Part shown: positions 61,341-64,000 of the stretch, piece by piece
Layout: every line of letters begins with the position of its first letter
Numbering within the stretch: the first letter of the stretch is position 1
Origin: Alistipes sp. ZOR0009
GTDB lineage: Bacteria > Bacteroidota > Bacteroidia > Bacteroidales > ZOR0009
Reading direction: 5' to 3'
DNA length: 64,000 nt
NCBI RefSeq assembly: GCF_000798815.1
Contig: NZ_JTLD01000046.1
Coordinates: 1-64,000, forward strand
Notes under the pieces: model-generated
What the model was told of the DNA's origin: nothing
Databases searched by the model: none
What the model saw: only the letters and a program-made list of their open reading frames with translations
Translations under genes and position numbers: made by a program

Positions 61341-62687
61341 TTACTTGAAGCTGTCTGTAAAGAATATCCCGGCTGGGAAATGGGTATGGTTCTTATAGTC
61401 GGCTTTTAGAACGGGAGCGGTATCTCCAAACTTCCATACCGAAATGTCGTTGATAAGGAAGTCCCAACCGTAGCCCTTTATGGTATTAAAGAACACCTGT
61501 CCGGTTTTAGGATGAACGGCTAGGTTGTTGTACACTATTCCTGCGTTTTCTATCTTATCCTTTACATCTACCATAAAATCGGTTTTGCCAGTCGTAAAAA
61601 TGTGGCGGTATATTTTGGTAGAGGCGTTGCTAAAATAGAGCGTATCGCCAATGGCGCTGATCCCTGGAGTTGCTCCCCAGCCTGCGCCCACTTTTGCTTC
61701 TGCTATCTCGTTACTTTTGATAATGGCATAGCTCGATGGGTTAACTTTCGCGATTTGGGCTGGTTTGGTGGTACACGAAATCCAAAGGTTGCCATCCGAT
61801 GCCTTTAGCACGCCCGATACGTTGCCTGCCATTTTGATAACATCAACCTTCTCGCCTTGTATTGCAAAAACCTTATCTCCGGCAGGTACAAACACCTTGT
61901 TGCCCACTACGGCCATCCTGTTTTTATCGGCGCCCTCGGTTCCTTCTACAAATTTCAGCGCCTTTGTGTCGGTGTTGAATAGGTATACGCCCTTGTTGTC
62001 GCGGATGTAAACGTTGTTGGTGCCAACAACTGCAATATGGGTTGGCCACGACAGGGTTTTGTCTAGCTCTTCGTTAAAGGCTGCCTCTTTTACCAAGGTT
62101 TCGGCATTGGCCACTACCAGCATATCGCCACCCATGCGGTTTCCATTTTGGGCAATGATGTATATCTTGTTGTTGGCAATAAAAAGGTCTTGGGTTACAT
62201 TCCCCAGCGGTGTTTTGTTCACCTTAAAGAAGGCGCTGTCGGTAACCACACCTTTTGGAGATATAAAGATTAGCGATCCATTTTCGGAGGTCATATTTCC
62301 CTCGTTTAGGATGAAAGTTCCGTTTTTATACTTCCCATACACCGACACCTTCACGCTAGAGGTGGCCACACCGCCGTCGGGATTGGTTACGGTGAGCGAG
62401 ATAAGGTGTTCGCCCATGCTGGTGGCTACAAAGTTGTATTTTGCTGTGCGGGCAACCTCTTTTCCGTCTACCTGCCAAGCTACCGCAAAGTTTGTCGAGT
62501 TTTTTACCGCAGCGCTAAGATGTAAAGTATCCTCCTGCGCTAAGTTAAGGTCGCTGGTTGAGGTAGCACCTGCAACCTCAATTGTAAGCTGTGGTGGAAT
62601 GATATTCTCATCATCCTTGCTACACGAGCTAAAGAGTAGGGCGCTAAGCGCTACAAAAAGCACCGCATAAAATTTGTTCTTTGTCAT
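61341..62687 (-). CDS. YncE/DUF5074-like beta-propeller lipoprotein with PKD-like domain
   Basis: A ~448-aa lipoprotein; start at 62687 (MTKNKFYAVLFVALSALLFSSC), lipidated Cys at 22. An earlier in-frame ATG at 62804 overlaps the upstream gene and lacks a signal peptide. Residues ~30-115 are a PKD-like domain (TNFAVAWQVDGKEVARTAKYNF). Residues ~118-448 form a beta-propeller: GTFILNEGNMTSENGSLIFISPKG opens it, followed by blade repeats (DLFIANNKIYIIAQNGN, LSWPTHIAVVGTNNVYIRDNKGVYLF, IAVHPKTGQVFFNTIKGYG). The NEGNM start and blade pattern are shared with the next gene. Propeller lipoproteins of this type (BtuG) cap BtuB and bind B12 in Bacteroides; a similar role here is plausible. Confidence 0.82.
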   Translation of the reverse strand: MTKNKFYAVLFVALSALLFSSCSKDDENIIPPQLTIEVAGATSTSDLNLAQEDTLHLSAAVKNSTNFAVAWQVDGKEVARTAKYNFVATSMGEHLISLTVTNPDGGVATSSVKVSVYGKYKNGTFILNEGNMTSENGSLIFISPKGVVTDSAFFKVNKTPLGNVTQDLFIANNKIYIIAQNGNRMGGDMLVVANAETLVKEAAFNEELDKTLSWPTHIAVVGTNNVYIRDNKGVYLFNTDTKALKFVEGTEGADKNRMAVVGNKVFVPAGDKVFAIQGEKVDVIKMAGNVSGVLKASDGNLWISCTTKPAQIAKVNPSSYAIIKSNEIAEAKVGAGWGATPGISAIGDTLYFSNASTKIYRHIFTTGKTDFMVDVKDKIENAGIVYNNLAVHPKTGQVFFNTIKGYGWDFLINDISVWKFGDTAPVLKADYKNHTHFPAGIFFTDSFK

Positions 62688-62752
62688 GATAATGAAATTT
62701 TGAACGTATAGTTGATTGTTAATGTCGTACATCTTCAATAATCGAGTGGACG

Positions 62753-63949
62753 CTACTTTACAAAGGCAAAATGGCCCGGGATATTCCCTGCGGTGGTTTT
62801 CCACTTAAACTTTCCCTTTGGCGAAAAGCAGTATATGTAGCCCGTAACCACGTAGTTTTGGGCGTCGGTTATGAATACCTCCTTTGTTTCCGGATTTACC
62901 GTAATACCGTAGGGTATTAGAATCTGCTTGTCGGTTCCGTCTGTTATTACCTTGTCGGATATCACCGTTTTGCTTCGGGTATCGAGAATCCCGTAGGTTA
63001 CCGTATTGGATTTGGTGACGTAGCTCCACGCCACGCTGTAGTAGTAGAGCGAGTCGCCGCTGAGGCACATTTCGCTTACGGGGATGTTGAGCGCCTGCTT
63101 TACCAAGTCGGTTTGGCTGTCGATAACGTACAGGTTGGGCTCGGTACTGTAGTAGTCGCCGCGCGAGCTTACGTAAATGTCGCCGCGCTTGTCAATCTGC
63201 ATGCGATGAAGGTTGATGGCCACGTCAATTTTCTTTATCTCCTTAAAGGTGTTGAGGTCGATTACCGAAACGGTGCGATCGTAGTTGGGTACGCGGTAAC
63301 CGCCCGAGTTGGCAACGTACAGCTTGTTGTTGTGCACCACCATCTCCTCGGGTTGGTAGCCAACGTCTACCATTCGGGTAAACTCGAGGGTTGCGGTATC
63401 TATTTCTGCCACAAAGCCTGTTCGTGCGTTAGGATCTATTTGAACGGGGCCTGCGTAGGAGCTCACGTATGCCTTGCCATTATGAAAGGCCATGTAGCGG
63501 CAGTTTGGAATCTTTAGCGCCTTGATATGCTTGGCGGTTTTTGCATCCATAACCTCTATGTAGTTCGAGCAGTTGATAACAACGTACACCTTCGATCCGT
63601 ATATCTTGATGTCGTTGCCCACATCGCCCAATTCCTTTACAACATGAGGGTTTATCTCAGAAAAGATGTCCCTTTTGTAGGTTCCGGTTTCGTACTCAAA
63701 GAAATCGATGGAAGCCCGGTTCATTCCCATGTTCCCTTCGTTTAGCAGGTAGAACCCTTTTATGTTGGTGCCCAAAAGCGGTGTGGTAACCTGATCTTTC
63801 TCCGTCAGAAAGATAACTTGCTCCTTGCGGCACGAAATAAGGCTTAGAGAGGCAACGAGTAAAAGGGCAAAACCTTTGCCGTAAAGGGCTGCTGCGTTAT
63901 TTCTGCTGCGCTTTTTGATAAACTGGGTATATGCTTTTATGGTATCCAT
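62753..63949 (-). CDS. YncE-like beta-propeller lipoprotein, BtuG-like
   Basis: A 398-aa lipoprotein. A basic N-terminus (KKRSRNN) and hydrophobic helix lead to LISC (Cys40). The propeller begins GFYLLNEGNMGMNRASIDFFEYETG (~66-90), with blades at VVINCSNYIEVMDAKTAKHIKALKI, AYVSSYAGPVQID, LYVANSGGYRVPNYDRTVSVIDLNTFKEIKKIDV and FITDAQNYVVTGYIYCFSPKG. Seven blades are likely. Its neighbours (a second propeller, PKD-like pair, DUF4465 proteins and a B12 riboswitch) make it the best BtuG-like candidate in the window. The gene is complete; a BtuB-type transporter would be expected just beyond the right edge and cannot be seen. Confidence 0.85.
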   Translation of the reverse strand: MDTIKAYTQFIKKRSRNNAAALYGKGFALLLVASLSLISCRKEQVIFLTEKDQVTTPLLGTNIKGFYLLNEGNMGMNRASIDFFEYETGTYKRDIFSEINPHVVKELGDVGNDIKIYGSKVYVVINCSNYIEVMDAKTAKHIKALKIPNCRYMAFHNGKAYVSSYAGPVQIDPNARTGFVAEIDTATLEFTRMVDVGYQPEEMVVHNNKLYVANSGGYRVPNYDRTVSVIDLNTFKEIKKIDVAINLHRMQIDKRGDIYVSSRGDYYSTEPNLYVIDSQTDLVKQALNIPVSEMCLSGDSLYYYSVAWSYVTKSNTVTYGILDTRSKTVISDKVITDGTDKQILIPYGITVNPETKEVFITDAQNYVVTGYIYCFSPKGKFKWKTTAGNIPGHFAFVK

Positions 63950-64000
63950 GTTTAAAGGCTTAAATATTAATGCTAACTACAAGCCTGACATTACGGCCTG

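Overview
The window looks like a chromosomal segment of a Bacteroidota bacterium, most likely of the order Bacteroidales and not one of the well-studied gut Bacteroides. The evidence is a SusC/SusD outer-membrane pair driven by an ECF sigma/FecR pair, many Cys-anchored lipoproteins with short Bacteroidota-type signal peptides, a giant protein ending in a type IX secretion sorting domain, several TAnnTTTG promoter -7 boxes, and few Shine-Dalgarno sequences. A species assignment would be a guess. No rRNA, tRNA, CRISPR array or transposase was recognised.

Layout. 0-4 kb: a hypothetical protein with a carboxypeptidase-regulatory-like domain, a monooxygenase-fold protein, and a nitroreductase/FMN-ferredoxin membrane pair. 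4.4-14.3 kb: a minus-strand nutrient-uptake locus (ECF sigma, FecR anti-sigma, STN-containing SusC, SusD, gluzincin-type metallopeptidase lipoprotein, DUF4302 lipoprotein). 14.6-25.5 kb: housekeeping genes (pyridoxamine kinase, CDF metal exporter, ferrochelatase, endonuclease IV, DUF2520, a PEPCK-like DUF4914 protein, phosphate porin and PstS).

25.3-31.8 kb is an accessory region and the strangest part of the window. The last ~170 bp of pstS plus its terminator occur three times. Three AT-rich minus-strand genes (two small membrane proteins and a 702-aa P-loop NTPase) sit between related boundary elements, in the manner of cassettes. Next to them lies a ~1.5 kb hierarchical array built from ~22-bp units. 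No integrase or transposase is visible.

32-48.4 kb: small heat-shock protein, a CsgG-type four-gene envelope lipoprotein operon, aminopeptidase P, an iron-type alcohol dehydrogenase, two tandem hemerythrins, a polyamine pair (pyruvoyl arginine decarboxylase and a deoxyhypusine-synthase-like protein), an unannotated 55-aa lipoprotein gene, an ECF sigma/zinc-finger anti-sigma/CpxP-like operon, a HAMP sensor-like protein with TrkH, and MarC.

48.7-64 kb: a vitamin-B12-linked surface locus. A clear cobalamin riboswitch on the minus strand precedes a ~2,500-aa T9SS-secreted protein that contains a DUF4465 domain. Upstream lie a DUF4465 lipoprotein, two paralogous PKD-like lipoproteins and two YncE/DUF5074-like beta-propeller lipoproteins, a gene set typical of Bacteroidota corrinoid-capture loci. 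The locus probably continues beyond the right edge of the window.
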